A stretch of DNA of 36,529 bases from an uncultured Muriicola sp. (lineage in GTDB: Bacteria; Bacteroidota; Bacteroidia; Flavobacteriales; Flavobacteriaceae): assembly GCA_945786965.1 (NCBI GenBank), contig CALZFZ010000108.1:1-36529 (forward strand). The letters are read 5' to 3'. Shown here piece after piece: positions 8,254 through 17,198 of this stretch; the first letter of the stretch is position 1, and the number at the start of each line of letters is the position of its first letter. The position numbers were made by a program, and so were the translations under genes. A model generated the notes under the pieces. That model made no database searches and was not told where the DNA came from. It saw only the letters and a list, made by a program, of their open reading frames with translations.

Positions 8254-9615
8254 ATGGTACATTCACTACCCTACCCCAAATTACAATATATGGTCTTAAC
8301 GGTCCTATTGGGTTCTTTTATGATCTCATGTGGTTCGTATCAGCAAGCTTCTTACTATGATAATGATGGTGTTTATACCACCAGAACAGAAAGACCTGCT
8401 GTATACAATGCACCAAGAACCACCCAGCAGGTGCAGAAAAAGAACGATGATGGCATCTATGGAGAATACTTCGGGCAAAAAGCTCAGGAGATAGACCAAA
8501 TTATGGATAATGAGATCTTCACAGATGTTGATGATTACTATAGTGGCGTAGAAAATGACAGCCTTCAATTTGAAGGACAAGACAATTATTACGGTGACAA
8601 TACCTATGCAGGCAATCCGGGATGGGGCGATAATCCAAGCAGTGTAATTATCAATATAAACGATAACTACGGATGGAATAACTGGGGCTGGTCCGATCCT
8701 TACTGGGGCTATAGCGGATGGTATTATGGCGGACTTTATAACCCATGGAGATATAACCGATGGAATTGGGGTTGGAATACTGGATGGGGCTGGAACTCTG
8801 GCTGGGGCTGGGGTGGCTTTGGCTGGAATAACTGGGGTTGGGGCGGAGCCTATGCCTGGAATTATGGATGGGGCTGGAACAACTATGGCTGGGGAGGCTA
8901 TTATGGCTATCCATACTACGGCTATAACAGATATGGACGTGGTTATCCATACTACGGCTACAACAATTCACGAAGGGGCTATTACAACAGAAATACTTTA
9001 GCATCTAATTCGCTTAGAGGAAGATCCAATCTGGGGACAACCAGAAGCAGCAACGCACGTTTGAGAAACAATAGCGGCAGATCTAACATTTCTTCAAGAA
9101 GTAGTGCTCGCAGCTCTGCTACCTACAGGAGTGGCACCACGGCCAGGCGCAGTGTTAGTGCAGATGCAATCAACAGAAACAGGAGTTATCGTTCTAGCAG
9201 AAGTACACGTACCTCTCCTATTTATAACAGAAGTGCTATTCAAAACAGGACCTATGGGAATACATCAAGAGCAGCTCGTTCTAATACCTATAGAAGGAGT
9301 GCAACCCCAGGGGTACGATCTGGCAATCGACCAGCTTATAGATCTAATTCTTCGAGAAGTTCTGGATATTCAAGACCCTCTTCGGGTTCAAGAAATTCTC
9401 GTTCATACCGTAGTTCGGGAAGCAGGTCACGCAGTTCCGGAAGTTACCGAAGCTCAGGAAGTTCTTCAAGATCTTCAAGATCATCAGGTAGTGTTCGTAG
9501 TTCAAGTGGTTCTTCACGATCTTCGGGTAGTGTGAGAAGTTCAGGAGGTTCATCACGGTCTTCGGGCAGTAGTGGAAGATCCTCTGGTAGCAGCCGGGGA
9601 GGACGTAGACAATAA
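8254..9615 (+). CDS. Gly/Trp/Tyr-rich then Arg/Ser-rich putative lipoprotein
   Basis: Unrecognised family. The 453-residue protein has a lipoprotein-like signal with Cys26 in MISCGS. An acidic linker follows (about 30-125). Next comes a low-complexity stretch (about 130-250) made of GWGW, WNNWGW and YYGY repeats, with almost no charge. The C-terminal half is dominated by Arg and Ser (RSS, SGSSRSS units) and ends in RGGRRQ, giving it a strong positive charge. Such composition suggests an extended or phase-separating surface or periplasmic polymer that could bind polyanions; this is inference. I kept the first ATG because it supplies Lys9 to the signal peptide; the next ATG (8290) would leave a signal without positive charge. 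The FadL-like gene follows after 34 nt, so the two are probably co-transcribed. Confidence 0.75.
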   Translation: MVHSLPYPKLQYMVLTVLLGSFMISCGSYQQASYYDNDGVYTTRTERPAVYNAPRTTQQVQKKNDDGIYGEYFGQKAQEIDQIMDNEIFTDVDDYYSGVENDSLQFEGQDNYYGDNTYAGNPGWGDNPSSVIININDNYGWNNWGWSDPYWGYSGWYYGGLYNPWRYNRWNWGWNTGWGWNSGWGWGGFGWNNWGWGGAYAWNYGWGWNNYGWGGYYGYPYYGYNRYGRGYPYYGYNNSRRGYYNRNTLASNSLRGRSNLGTTRSSNARLRNNSGRSNISSRSSARSSATYRSGTTARRSVSADAINRNRSYRSSRSTRTSPIYNRSAIQNRTYGNTSRAARSNTYRRSATPGVRSGNRPAYRSNSSRSSGYSRPSSGSRNSRSYRSSGSRSRSSGSYRSSGSSSRSSRSSGSVRSSSGSSRSSGSVRSSGGSSRSSGSSGRSSGSSRGGRRQ

Positions 9616-9649
9616 TTCCTATTAATTCATCTTATAAAAAATCAGGACA

Positions 9650-11158
9650 ATGAAACGATTTGTAACTTTCATAATAGTCATGGCATGTTTCACCGGAAAC
9701 GCCCAGAACATAGACGATGTACTTCGTTACAGCAGAGAAAACCTTCAGGGTACAGCCAGGTATCAAGGACTAGGTGGAGCATTCGGGGCTCTTGGGGGCG
9801 ATCTATCTGCCCTCAATATAAATCCGGCAGGGTCGGCTATATTCAACAATAGCCTCTTTACCATCACCGGTTCCAATTACCACACGAACAATGATGCTGT
9901 TTACTTCGGGAGTCTGGGCACTGAGGAACGAAATTCCATAGATATAAACCAGATTGGAGGCGTTTTTGTATTTAAAAGCAGCAACGCGAGCGATCCCTGG
10001 CAAAAGATAGCCTTGGCCTTTAATTATGATCTGGTACAAAATTATGATAACGAAAAATTTGTTACCGGAACAAGTAATCAGGGAATCGACGGTTACTTCC
10101 TGAATTTTGCACAGGGAGTGCCATTTGGGCCCTTGCTGGTCCAGGATGGAGAGTTTATTGAGGAAGCCTATCTGGATATTGGAGCCAACCTCGGTTTTAG
10201 GCAGCAACAAGCCTTTTTAGGGTATTACGGGGGAATAATTGATCCTGTGGATGAAACAGACGACAATAACACCGCATATGTTTCTAATGCCCAATACAGC
10301 GGTGTGAACCAGGACTATTTTGAAAGCACGACCGGCTATAACAGCAAGTTTACAGTAAATTTAGCCGGACAGTATCAGCAAAATCTGTATCTGGGTGCTT
10401 CTCTTAATTTTCATACTGTGCTGTTCGATAAGTACACGGAATTTACAGAACAAGGATTCGATTCGGCTTCTGAAATTCAATTCACAAATTTTGATAACCT
10501 TTTGCATACCGAGGGTTCGGGTTTTTCATTTAATCTTGGAGCCATCGCTAAACTAAACGAAAATGTACGTTTAGGTGGAAGTTACCAATCCCCTACCTGG
10601 TATCGTTTAACAGACGATACTTCCCAAAGGATCAATTCGGATCTGGCCGATTCTGAGATTAATTTTATCGATTTTTCGGTTGTCAACCTTTTTGAGGCCT
10701 ATCGCATTAAAACCCCCGGCAAGATAACCGCTAGTATGGCGATCATTTTCGGGCCACAAGGATTACTTAGTTTCGATTATGGGTACCAGGATATGTCTGA
10801 AGCAGAATTAAGGCCGGTAAGCGACCCTAGCTTCTCTGATGAAAATTCCTTTATAACATCCCAGTTAGGGGTTGTAGATACCTTCAGAGTAGGTGGTGAA
10901 TACCGAATAGACAATGTAAGCTTGCGGGCAGGCTATCGCTTTGAAGGTAGCCCATACATGGATGGGGTAACCGTTGGGGACCTGGAAGCCATCTCCCTTG
11001 GAATTGGATTTAATTTTGGTGGAAGCAGGCTCGATCTTGCTTACAGCCGATCGGAACAGGATGTGAACCAGCAACTGTTTGTAACAGGATTACCTGCGCC
11101 GGCAACCATCAATGCCACAAATACCAATGTATCATTAGGGTATACGATGAACTTCTAA
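9650..11158 (+). CDS. OmpP1/FadL-like outer-membrane transporter
   Basis: This 502-residue protein begins with a signal peptide (about 1-19, cleaved after GNAQ or near it) and continues into an N-terminal block LGGAFGALGGDLSALNINPAGSA (about 41-63), the plug region typical of OmpP1/FadL/TodX proteins (GxxxAxxxxxxxxxxNPAG). The rest alternates short beta strands and turns, and ends in a beta signal with terminal Phe (SLGYTMNF), as expected for an outer-membrane barrel. FadL proteins move hydrophobic molecules such as fatty acids or aromatics across the outer membrane; the substrate here is unknown. It follows the Gly/Trp-rich lipoprotein by 34 nt and is followed by a strong terminator. Confidence 0.85.
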   Translation: MKRFVTFIIVMACFTGNAQNIDDVLRYSRENLQGTARYQGLGGAFGALGGDLSALNINPAGSAIFNNSLFTITGSNYHTNNDAVYFGSLGTEERNSIDINQIGGVFVFKSSNASDPWQKIALAFNYDLVQNYDNEKFVTGTSNQGIDGYFLNFAQGVPFGPLLVQDGEFIEEAYLDIGANLGFRQQQAFLGYYGGIIDPVDETDDNNTAYVSNAQYSGVNQDYFESTTGYNSKFTVNLAGQYQQNLYLGASLNFHTVLFDKYTEFTEQGFDSASEIQFTNFDNLLHTEGSGFSFNLGAIAKLNENVRLGGSYQSPTWYRLTDDTSQRINSDLADSEINFIDFSVVNLFEAYRIKTPGKITASMAIIFGPQGLLSFDYGYQDMSEAELRPVSDPSFSDENSFITSQLGVVDTFRVGGEYRIDNVSLRAGYRFEGSPYMDGVTVGDLEAISLGIGFNFGGSRLDLAYSRSEQDVNQQLFVTGLPAPATINATNTNVSLGYTMNF

Positions 11159-11178
11159 AAAGAAAGTAGAAACCAAAT

Positions 11179-11206
11179 AAAAAAGCCGGTGAATACCGGC
11201 TTTTTT
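11179..11206. terminator. Bidirectional intrinsic terminator
   Basis: A perfect 12-bp stem (AAAAAAGCCGGT / ACCGGCTTTTTT) with a GAAT loop. It ends three bases before the stop of the convergent T9SS gene and serves both strands. Confidence 0.88.
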
Positions 11207-11208
11207 AT

Positions 11209-12639
11209 TTAACGTTTTAGTGTGAAATGTGTACGAACCGTACTGGCAACGACCACCCCTTGCTCGTCACGAGCGTATTCTAGGCGAAACCAGTAATCTG
11301 ATGACGGCATGGGCCTTCCGTTAAAAGTACCATCCCAACCAATTGTGGTCTCATCCAGTTGCTTTAATAATTTTCCATACCTGTCAAATATGAAGACCAC
11401 AGGATCTGTGAGGGTCTCTATCCCTAATATGTTCCAAGCATCGTGGATCCCGTCGCCATTAGGCGTAAAAAACTTGGGATACCCGACCACTAAAAATGGG
11501 AGGGGATCTGTGAAGCCACAACCGTTCTTATCATTGATGATCACTGTATTGAGACCGGGCGGAATATCCATGAAGATCGGTGAGTCCTGAAACTCTCCTC
11601 CATTTATCGCATATTCATAGCTTCCGTCGCCGAGTACCACTACTTCAATATTGTTGCTATCCGACAGTTCGTCTAAAATGATGACCTCATCTAATACCGG
11701 GATTCCGTAAAACGTTATTAAAATATCATCAGTGATGGTAGTGGCAAGATTTGTTATAATAGTTACAAAGTAACGCCCAGAATTGGGACTGGTTACTGTT
11801 AATTGTGTTTCGGCAGGCCCAGCAGCAAGTACTGCATCTATAGTACCATCATCGTCATAATCTACTTCCCAGGTAACATTGGCTATATCTGGTCCTGCCG
11901 GTGAATTCAGGGCACTTAACACAATGTCCGGATCTCCCTCACAGGCCACGATGTCCAATCCCAGGAATTCATCCCGCAGCGTACAATCCAAAGCTGTATT
12001 TTGGTCCTGATCTACCGAATACCCTGTAAAGGTCAGGGAAAAAGGTTCGGGGTCCCCATCAAAATTGGTGTTAAAATTATTGATCAACAGGTAGTATATT
12101 TCGCCTTCCTCCACGATCAACCATTCATCATAGGTATTCTGGCTCCCTGTTAAAAAAGGTTGCCCTACCTGGCCGTTTTCAGGATTTACCCCAATACCGG
12201 TAAAATCGGTATCATTTACCTCATAATTACAACGAATGGGTTGTGCAGTTCCATTGCTGATACTGCCACAGTCTACATCCGGGCCGTACAAAGCAAAATC
12301 CCATTCGGCGGTTATGGTACCACTTGTACCGGGTAAAGATTCAATATCGAACCCAATTTGCCCACGGGTACCGGCTCTGAATACATACCACGAAGTATTA
12401 TTTTCTATATTGGCTGAACTTACACTGCCTTTTTCAAGGCATCCTGATTGCGTGATAACGTCTGGATCAAAATCATCGATATCCCCACTACCATCGGCAA
12501 AAGACAAAATAGGGGCATCGGCACATACAGGGATGGCGCTTCTACAATCCGGAGAGTTTTGAGCCTGCAGTCCTACCGTTAATAAGAACAAAGAACACAA
12601 ATACCAAAACTGATTTCGCATAGAATATGGGGCTTTCAA
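11209..12639 (-). CDS. T9SS type-B sorting-domain secreted protein (copy 2)
   Basis: This 476-residue protein has a signal peptide (LCSLFLLTVGLQAQ) and ends in the gliding-motility-associated C-terminal domain (type-B sorting signal of the type IX secretion system, about 388-476): FFTPNGDGIHDAWNI, IFDRYGKLL, GWDGTFNG, MPSSDYWF. Such proteins cross the outer membrane through the type IX secretion system and often need a PorP/SprF-like partner, which is not adjacent. The N-terminal half has paired Cys and the blocks SWYVFRAG, EWDFALYG and YYLLINNF, shared with the next gene upstream. The mature function is unknown. The ATG at 12621 (MRNQFWYL) is an equally good start, since the first six residues add nothing to the signal peptide. 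Confidence 0.88.
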   Translation of the reverse strand: MKAPYSMRNQFWYLCSLFLLTVGLQAQNSPDCRSAIPVCADAPILSFADGSGDIDDFDPDVITQSGCLEKGSVSSANIENNTSWYVFRAGTRGQIGFDIESLPGTSGTITAEWDFALYGPDVDCGSISNGTAQPIRCNYEVNDTDFTGIGVNPENGQVGQPFLTGSQNTYDEWLIVEEGEIYYLLINNFNTNFDGDPEPFSLTFTGYSVDQDQNTALDCTLRDEFLGLDIVACEGDPDIVLSALNSPAGPDIANVTWEVDYDDDGTIDAVLAAGPAETQLTVTSPNSGRYFVTIITNLATTITDDILITFYGIPVLDEVIILDELSDSNNIEVVVLGDGSYEYAINGGEFQDSPIFMDIPPGLNTVIINDKNGCGFTDPLPFLVVGYPKFFTPNGDGIHDAWNILGIETLTDPVVFIFDRYGKLLKQLDETTIGWDGTFNGRPMPSSDYWFRLEYARDEQGVVVASTVRTHFTLKR

Positions 12640-12749
12640 TAGAGTACTAAACAGTATGTATAACTAATCAAGCCTCGATTTAGTATATTTTTGGCCCTTT
12701 TTTTAAACCCTTAATCGATGAACGGAAATCAAAAAGCTGAAAATTTGTA

Positions 12750-14555
12750 TTAACGCCGTAGCGAGAAGTGGTTATTGATGTATTTTGCAAGTATTCGCTG
12801 ACCATTGTTATCGAGAAAGGTAAGTTTAAACCAATAGTCGCTTGACGGTAACGGAAGCCCATTATAGGTGCCGTCCCAGCCTAGGTTGTTATCGTCTAGT
12901 TCTGCCAGAAGTTTCCCATAACGGTCATATATTTGAACTATAGGATCTTCTAGGGTATCGATACCGTAAATTTGCCAATAATCATTGGAGCCATCGCCAT
13001 TGGGTGTTAAAAAGGTAGGAAAACCAACCACTATTATGGTCTCCGTAACACTGCCACAACCCAATAAATCGGTAATAGTTACCGTATGCATTCCGGGGAT
13101 AACATCATTAAAAATAGGTGATGACTGAAAAGGGCCTGTATCTAGTTGATATTCGAACGTCCCTTGCACATCGGTCACAATTTCAATGGTGTTAACGGGC
13201 TTAAGATCATCAATGATCACCTCGGTTATGGATGGCGTTTCAGAAACGATCACTGTTATGGTGCGGCTCGCAGCACAGTTTAAGCCAGCGGTATTGTTAC
13301 TTACCGTTAGGGTATAGTCTCCTGGCAATGTTACCATAAGGCCAGGTGTGGTTTCCCCTGAATCCCAGGTATACGTATATTGGGAATTTGGAAATAGTTC
13401 CCCAATAGGTACACCCGAAGTATTTTCACAAATGAAGACCTCATCGTCAAAGGTCAATATGGGTGTTACCACACCCTGAAGTGTAAATTGTTGGGAAGCA
13501 TCAAAACACCGGGGGTTTTCCACACTGGATATTCGGATATAGATCGTATCAGTTCCGGCATTTACCGAGTATTGTTTTGGCAAAGCGTTTAAACTATTGG
13601 TAGCATCCGCAAGACTGGAATGATAACTTACCAGGTGCGCTGCAGGATCCTGTGCACCCAAGGCCTCACCATCTTTTTGCGATAGGTCATAAATTCCGGT
13701 ATCTACGCAAACCGCTTCATCCATAACCGGATTCGTAGTGGGTGCCACTGAAAAGGCCACCTGCACTTCACTAATGATATTGGGAGGAATGCTGGTGGTA
13801 ACCTGTACCCGGTACATGGCCGAATTGGTAACCGTTAAGGTTGGGCCGGTTTCACCCGCTATCACATTGTATCCGGCACCCGTATCGCTATACCAGGTAT
13901 ATGCCACGGCATCGGTACTGGTAGCGTCTAAAATCACGTTCTCATTATCACAGGCCGCTATAGGCGCTCCCAGTAAATTGTTAATGATAGAACAGTCTAA
14001 CGCGTCAAAAGGATTGGACACAAAAATTTGTCCGGAGAATTGGATGGAAAACCCTGAATTGCTGTTGCTAAAATTATTGATCAACAAATAATAATCTTCT
14101 CCCGGAGCTACCTGTATCCAATCTTCATATTGAACATTGCCCGTATTTCCGGATGGATCTTCTCCTACCCCGGCAAAGGCATCATTGTCACTATTATCGA
14201 AGAAATTACATCGAATGGGGTCGCCTAAACTACTGCAGTCCGCAGCCTTGTACAATGCAAAATCCCAGTCCTCTGAAGTGTCGAACCCAATATTGAATCC
14301 CAATTGTCCGGAGGCCCCGGTTCTAAACCGATACCAGGCCGAGTTAGATTCTATGAACCCGGTTACCGTAGGTTCCAGACACCCGCTACTGGGTGCATTA
14401 TTGAAATCGTCTATCCCGTAGCCGGAAGTACCGCCATTTACAGGAGTATTGTTACAAATGGGAACTGCGTTCAGGCAATCGTCGGCCACCTGTGCCAATA
14501 CCAATTGCAAGGCCATTATCATAAAAAAACACGAAAGACCGGTTTTTAACCTCAT
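12750..14555 (-). CDS. T9SS type-B sorting-domain secreted protein (copy 1)
   Basis: A 601-residue paralogue of the gene at 11209-12639. The signal peptide is at 1-21 (FFMIMALQLVLAQ). The N-terminal module (about 24-190) has the shared blocks SAWYRFRTG, DWDFALYK, PIRCNFF and DYYLLINNF. Ig-like or PKD-like modules rich in Thr, Val and Tyr follow (about 190-510), then the type-B C-terminal domain (about 513-601: FLTPNGDGSNDYWQI, IYDRYGKLL, GWDGTYNGLPLPSSDYWF). It is about 125 residues longer than its neighbour, mainly through the middle modules. The two genes run in tandem with 110 bp between them. Surface location and adhesin-like or enzymatic roles are possible; nothing in the sequence decides. 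Confidence 0.88.
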   Translation of the reverse strand: MRLKTGLSCFFMIMALQLVLAQVADDCLNAVPICNNTPVNGGTSGYGIDDFNNAPSSGCLEPTVTGFIESNSAWYRFRTGASGQLGFNIGFDTSEDWDFALYKAADCSSLGDPIRCNFFDNSDNDAFAGVGEDPSGNTGNVQYEDWIQVAPGEDYYLLINNFSNSNSGFSIQFSGQIFVSNPFDALDCSIINNLLGAPIAACDNENVILDATSTDAVAYTWYSDTGAGYNVIAGETGPTLTVTNSAMYRVQVTTSIPPNIISEVQVAFSVAPTTNPVMDEAVCVDTGIYDLSQKDGEALGAQDPAAHLVSYHSSLADATNSLNALPKQYSVNAGTDTIYIRISSVENPRCFDASQQFTLQGVVTPILTFDDEVFICENTSGVPIGELFPNSQYTYTWDSGETTPGLMVTLPGDYTLTVSNNTAGLNCAASRTITVIVSETPSITEVIIDDLKPVNTIEIVTDVQGTFEYQLDTGPFQSSPIFNDVIPGMHTVTITDLLGCGSVTETIIVVGFPTFLTPNGDGSNDYWQIYGIDTLEDPIVQIYDRYGKLLAELDDNNLGWDGTYNGLPLPSSDYWFKLTFLDNNGQRILAKYINNHFSLRR

Positions 14556-14661
14556 ACACGCAACTGCGGTTGATAAAAACTAAAAATACGCGACCTCCTT
14601 CCTTAACACTAATTTATGTTGTGTACTGCCCAATACAGCGCATAAAGTGCCATATTATGTA

Positions 14662-14669
14662 TATCTTTG
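14662..14669 (+). promoter_or_regulatory. -7 element of folE (TATCTTTG)
   Basis: A perfect TAnnTTTG match 23 nt before the ATG at 14693. A TTG at the usual -33 distance is missing. It lies inside the longer open frame starting at 14570, which argues for the shorter FolE. Confidence 0.45.
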
Positions 14670-14692
14670 CCTTTTGTTTAAGCCAGTGTTAC

Positions 14693-15373
14693 ATGAAATT
14701 AAATAGCAGCTTGGAAGATCATTTTGAAACTATAGGAGAAGATCACGTTTCTGACTCCGAAGACACGCCTATGAGAGCGGATGCTTTTGTATTGAGCGAT
14801 GCCGAGAAAATAGAACGAATAGAAGACAATGTCCGTGAGATAATGCTCACCCTTGGACTCGACCTGGAAGATGACAGTTTGAACGGGACCCCTAATCGGG
14901 TTGCCAAAATGTATGTAGGCGAGATCTTTAGTGGCTTGCATCCGAAACGGAAACCAAAATCATCGACCTTTAAAAACAAATACAAATACGGGGAAATGCT
15001 GGTAGAGAAGAATATTACGGTCTATTCTACCTGTGAACATCATATGCTCCCTATAGTTGGAAAAGCACATATTGCGTATATCTCGAATGGTACGGTGGTT
15101 GGCTTGTCCAAAATGAACCGTATTGTAGATTATTTCGCAAAAAGACCCCAGGTTCAGGAACGTCTGAATATTCAGATCGTACGGGAATTACAAAAAGTAT
15201 TGAATACAGAGGATGTTGCCTGTGTGATCGATGCCAAACATCTTTGTGTTAATTCCAGGGGGATCCGCGATGTGGATAGTAGCACGGTGACCTCAGAATA
15301 CGGAGGCAAGTTCAAGCAAGAAGGCGTTCGCAAAGAATTCCTGGAATATATCAATATGGAAACCAATTTTTAA
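14693..15373 (+). CDS. folE: GTP cyclohydrolase I
   Basis: FolE turns GTP into dihydroneopterin triphosphate, the first step of folate and other pterin pathways. With the ATG at 14693 the protein has 226 residues, the usual length. The zinc ligands are visible as Cys114 and His117 in the CEHH motif and as Cys185 in KHLCVNSRG, each offset by four from the E. coli enzyme. The conserved blocks TPNRVAKMY, VVGLSKMNRIVDYFAKRPQVQERL and SRGIRD are present. The frame extends upstream to an ATG at 14570, but that part is not FolE-like and contains the promoter element. cysS follows after 15 nt, so the two should share a transcript. Confidence 0.96.
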   Translation: MKLNSSLEDHFETIGEDHVSDSEDTPMRADAFVLSDAEKIERIEDNVREIMLTLGLDLEDDSLNGTPNRVAKMYVGEIFSGLHPKRKPKSSTFKNKYKYGEMLVEKNITVYSTCEHHMLPIVGKAHIAYISNGTVVGLSKMNRIVDYFAKRPQVQERLNIQIVRELQKVLNTEDVACVIDAKHLCVNSRGIRDVDSSTVTSEYGGKFKQEGVRKEFLEYINMETNF

Positions 15374-15388
15374 CAGGGATCTTCCACC

Positions 15389-16870
15389 ATGCATTTGTAC
15401 AAAAATCAGCATCTAAAAGTTTACAATTCCCTTACCGGCACTAAAGAAGTTTTCACTCCTATCAATGAAGGACATATAGGCATGTATGTTTGTGGCCCTA
15501 CGGTATACAGCAATGTGCATCTGGGGAATTGCCGTACGTTCATGTCGTTCGATATGATCTTCAGGTATTTAAAGCATCTCGACTATAAGGTTCGGTACGT
15601 ACGAAATATTACAGACGCCGGACATTTAGTAGACGACGCAGATGATGGGGAAGATAAGATCGCGAAGAAAGCTCGACTGGAGAAGATAGAACCTATGGAA
15701 GTGGTTCAAAGGTATACAGTGGACTTTCATAACATACTTCAAAAATTCAATTTTTTATCCCCAAGTATAGAACCCACAGCCACAGGTCATATCATAGAAC
15801 AGATCGAGATTATTAAGGACATTCTTGACAAAGGATTCGCCTATGAAATTAATGGTTCGGTGTATTTTGATGTAAAGAAATTCAATGAGCAATACGAATA
15901 CGGAAAACTGAGTGGCCGCAAGCTCGAGGACATGATCAGCAACACCCGTGAGCTTACCGCCCAGGACGAAAAGAGAAATCCCCAGGATTTTGCGCTATGG
16001 AAAAAGGCAGAACCTCAGCATATTATGCGCTGGCCTTCACCCTGGGGCGATGGTTTTCCGGGATGGCACCTGGAATGTACCGCTATGAGTACCAAGTATT
16101 TGGGCGAAACTTTTGATATCCATGGAGGTGGAATGGATTTGAAATTTCCACACCACGAATGTGAGATTGCCCAGTCTGAGGCGTCCTATGGGCATTCCCC
16201 GGTCAACTATTGGTTGCATGCCAATATGCTTACCATGAATGGTAAAAAGATGGCGAAATCCACAGGAAATAATATTTTACCCAATGAAATATTTTCGGGA
16301 GAAAATTCCATCCTAAGCAAGCCATACGCCCCGTCGGTAGTTCGTTTCTTTATGATGCAAGCACATTATACAAGCATCCTCGATCTGAGTGATGACGCTT
16401 TACTTGCTTCAGAAAAAGGGTATCATAGATTGATGGATGTATTCGGATTATTAGATAGTTTGCAAACAAGCAAGGATTCAAGCATTGACATAACTAGCTG
16501 GAAACAGAAATGTTATGATGCAATGAACGATGATTTTAATACTCCTATTCTTATTGCAAACTTATTTGAAGCCGTTAAGAATATTAATCTGATTAAGGAA
16601 GGAAAAGCATCTATTTCTGCAAGGGATCTTACGGATCTAAAAGAAACCATGAACAGTTTTGTTTTTGATGTTTTAGGTTTAGAGCGTAAAAGTGATGGGA
16701 ACATGGATTCGGATAAACTTTCAGGAGTTGTTTCGTTACTTATTCGTATGCGTGAAGAAGCAAGAGCCAACAAAGATTTTGCTACTTCCGATAACATTAG
16801 AGACCAACTGGCTGCTTTGGGGATTCAATTAAAAGACGGGAAAGAAGGAACTACATTTAGTGTTTCATGA
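15389..16870 (+). CDS. cysS: Cysteinyl-tRNA synthetase
   Basis: Class I synthetase that charges tRNA-Cys. The 493-residue protein shows the first zinc ligand Cys35 in YVCGPTVY, the HIGH-type motif as HLGN (44-47), a second zinc ligand Cys230 in [10 protein letters not shown], the FPHHE block (253-257) with the remaining zinc ligands, and the KMSKS-type motif KMAKS (287-291). The HIGH variant ends in Asn instead of His, while the rest of the block ([10 protein letters not shown]) is normal. It sits in a folE-cysS-yidD run; its stop overlaps the yidD start by four bases. Confidence 0.97.
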   Translation: MHLYKNQHLKVYNSLTGTKEVFTPINEGHIGMYVCGPTVYSNVHLGNCRTFMSFDMIFRYLKHLDYKVRYVRNITDAGHLVDDADDGEDKIAKKARLEKIEPMEVVQRYTVDFHNILQKFNFLSPSIEPTATGHIIEQIEIIKDILDKGFAYEINGSVYFDVKKFNEQYEYGKLSGRKLEDMISNTRELTAQDEKRNPQDFALWKKAEPQHIMRWPSPWGDGFPGWHLECTAMSTKYLGETFDIHGGGMDLKFPHHECEIAQSEASYGHSPVNYWLHANMLTMNGKKMAKSTGNNILPNEIFSGENSILSKPYAPSVVRFFMMQAHYTSILDLSDDALLASEKGYHRLMDVFGLLDSLQTSKDSSIDITSWKQKCYDAMNDDFNTPILIANLFEAVKNINLIKEGKASISARDLTDLKETMNSFVFDVLGLERKSDGNMDSDKLSGVVSLLIRMREEARANKDFATSDNIRDQLAALGIQLKDGKEGTTFSVS

Positions 16871-17088
16871 AAAAAGTTTTGATAGCCCCTTTTGTTTTTC
16901 TTGTAAAAGCCTATCAACTGCTCATCTCACCCTATACGCCGTCTACCTGTAGATACTCCCCTACCTGTTCACAATACACCCTGGAAGCTTTAAAGAAACA
17001 CGGCCTCTTCAAAGGTGGTTGGCTATCCCTGAAACGTATTTTTAGTTGTCATCCCTGGGGTGGCAGCGGATACGATCCCGTACCTTAA
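16867..17088 (+). CDS. yidD: Membrane protein insertion efficiency factor YidD
   Basis: A 73-residue protein with the full family signature: an amphipathic N-terminus, [20 protein letters not shown] (17-36), [10 protein letters not shown] and [17 protein letters not shown] at the C-terminus. YidD is a small membrane-associated protein that helps YidC insert inner-membrane proteins. The ATG overlaps the cysS stop codon (ATGA), pointing to translational coupling. Confidence 0.96.
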   Translation: MKKVLIAPFVFLVKAYQLLISPYTPSTCRYSPTCSQYTLEALKKHGLFKGGWLSLKRIFSCHPWGGSGYDPVP

Positions 17089-17198
17089 AAATTGCATTGA
17101 ATATTACAGAATTTAGATTTTTCTAATGATCAACAGACTCTGAAAATCTTTAGGTCAATATATCTATTTATGTATCTTAGTCGCTCAAAATATAGTCT

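Noticed and set aside
8726-9535. Several long open frames on both strands inside the Gly/Trp- and Arg/Ser-rich gene
   Set aside because: They are by-products of repeated Gly/Trp/Arg/Ser codons; their proteins are also low-complexity, have no signal or domain and no start context. The + frame at 8254 has a lipoprotein signal.
9360-9600. Short repeated units (TCTTCAAGA, AGTTCAGG-type) that look like a tandem repeat or CRISPR-like array
   Set aside because: The units vary in length, have no regular spacers and keep the reading frame; they encode the Ser/Arg/Gly repeats of the lipoprotein.
14570-14692. Longer FolE starting at 14570
   Set aside because: The added residues are not FolE-like and overlap the TATCTTTG box at 14662-14669; the ATG at 14693 gives the normal length.
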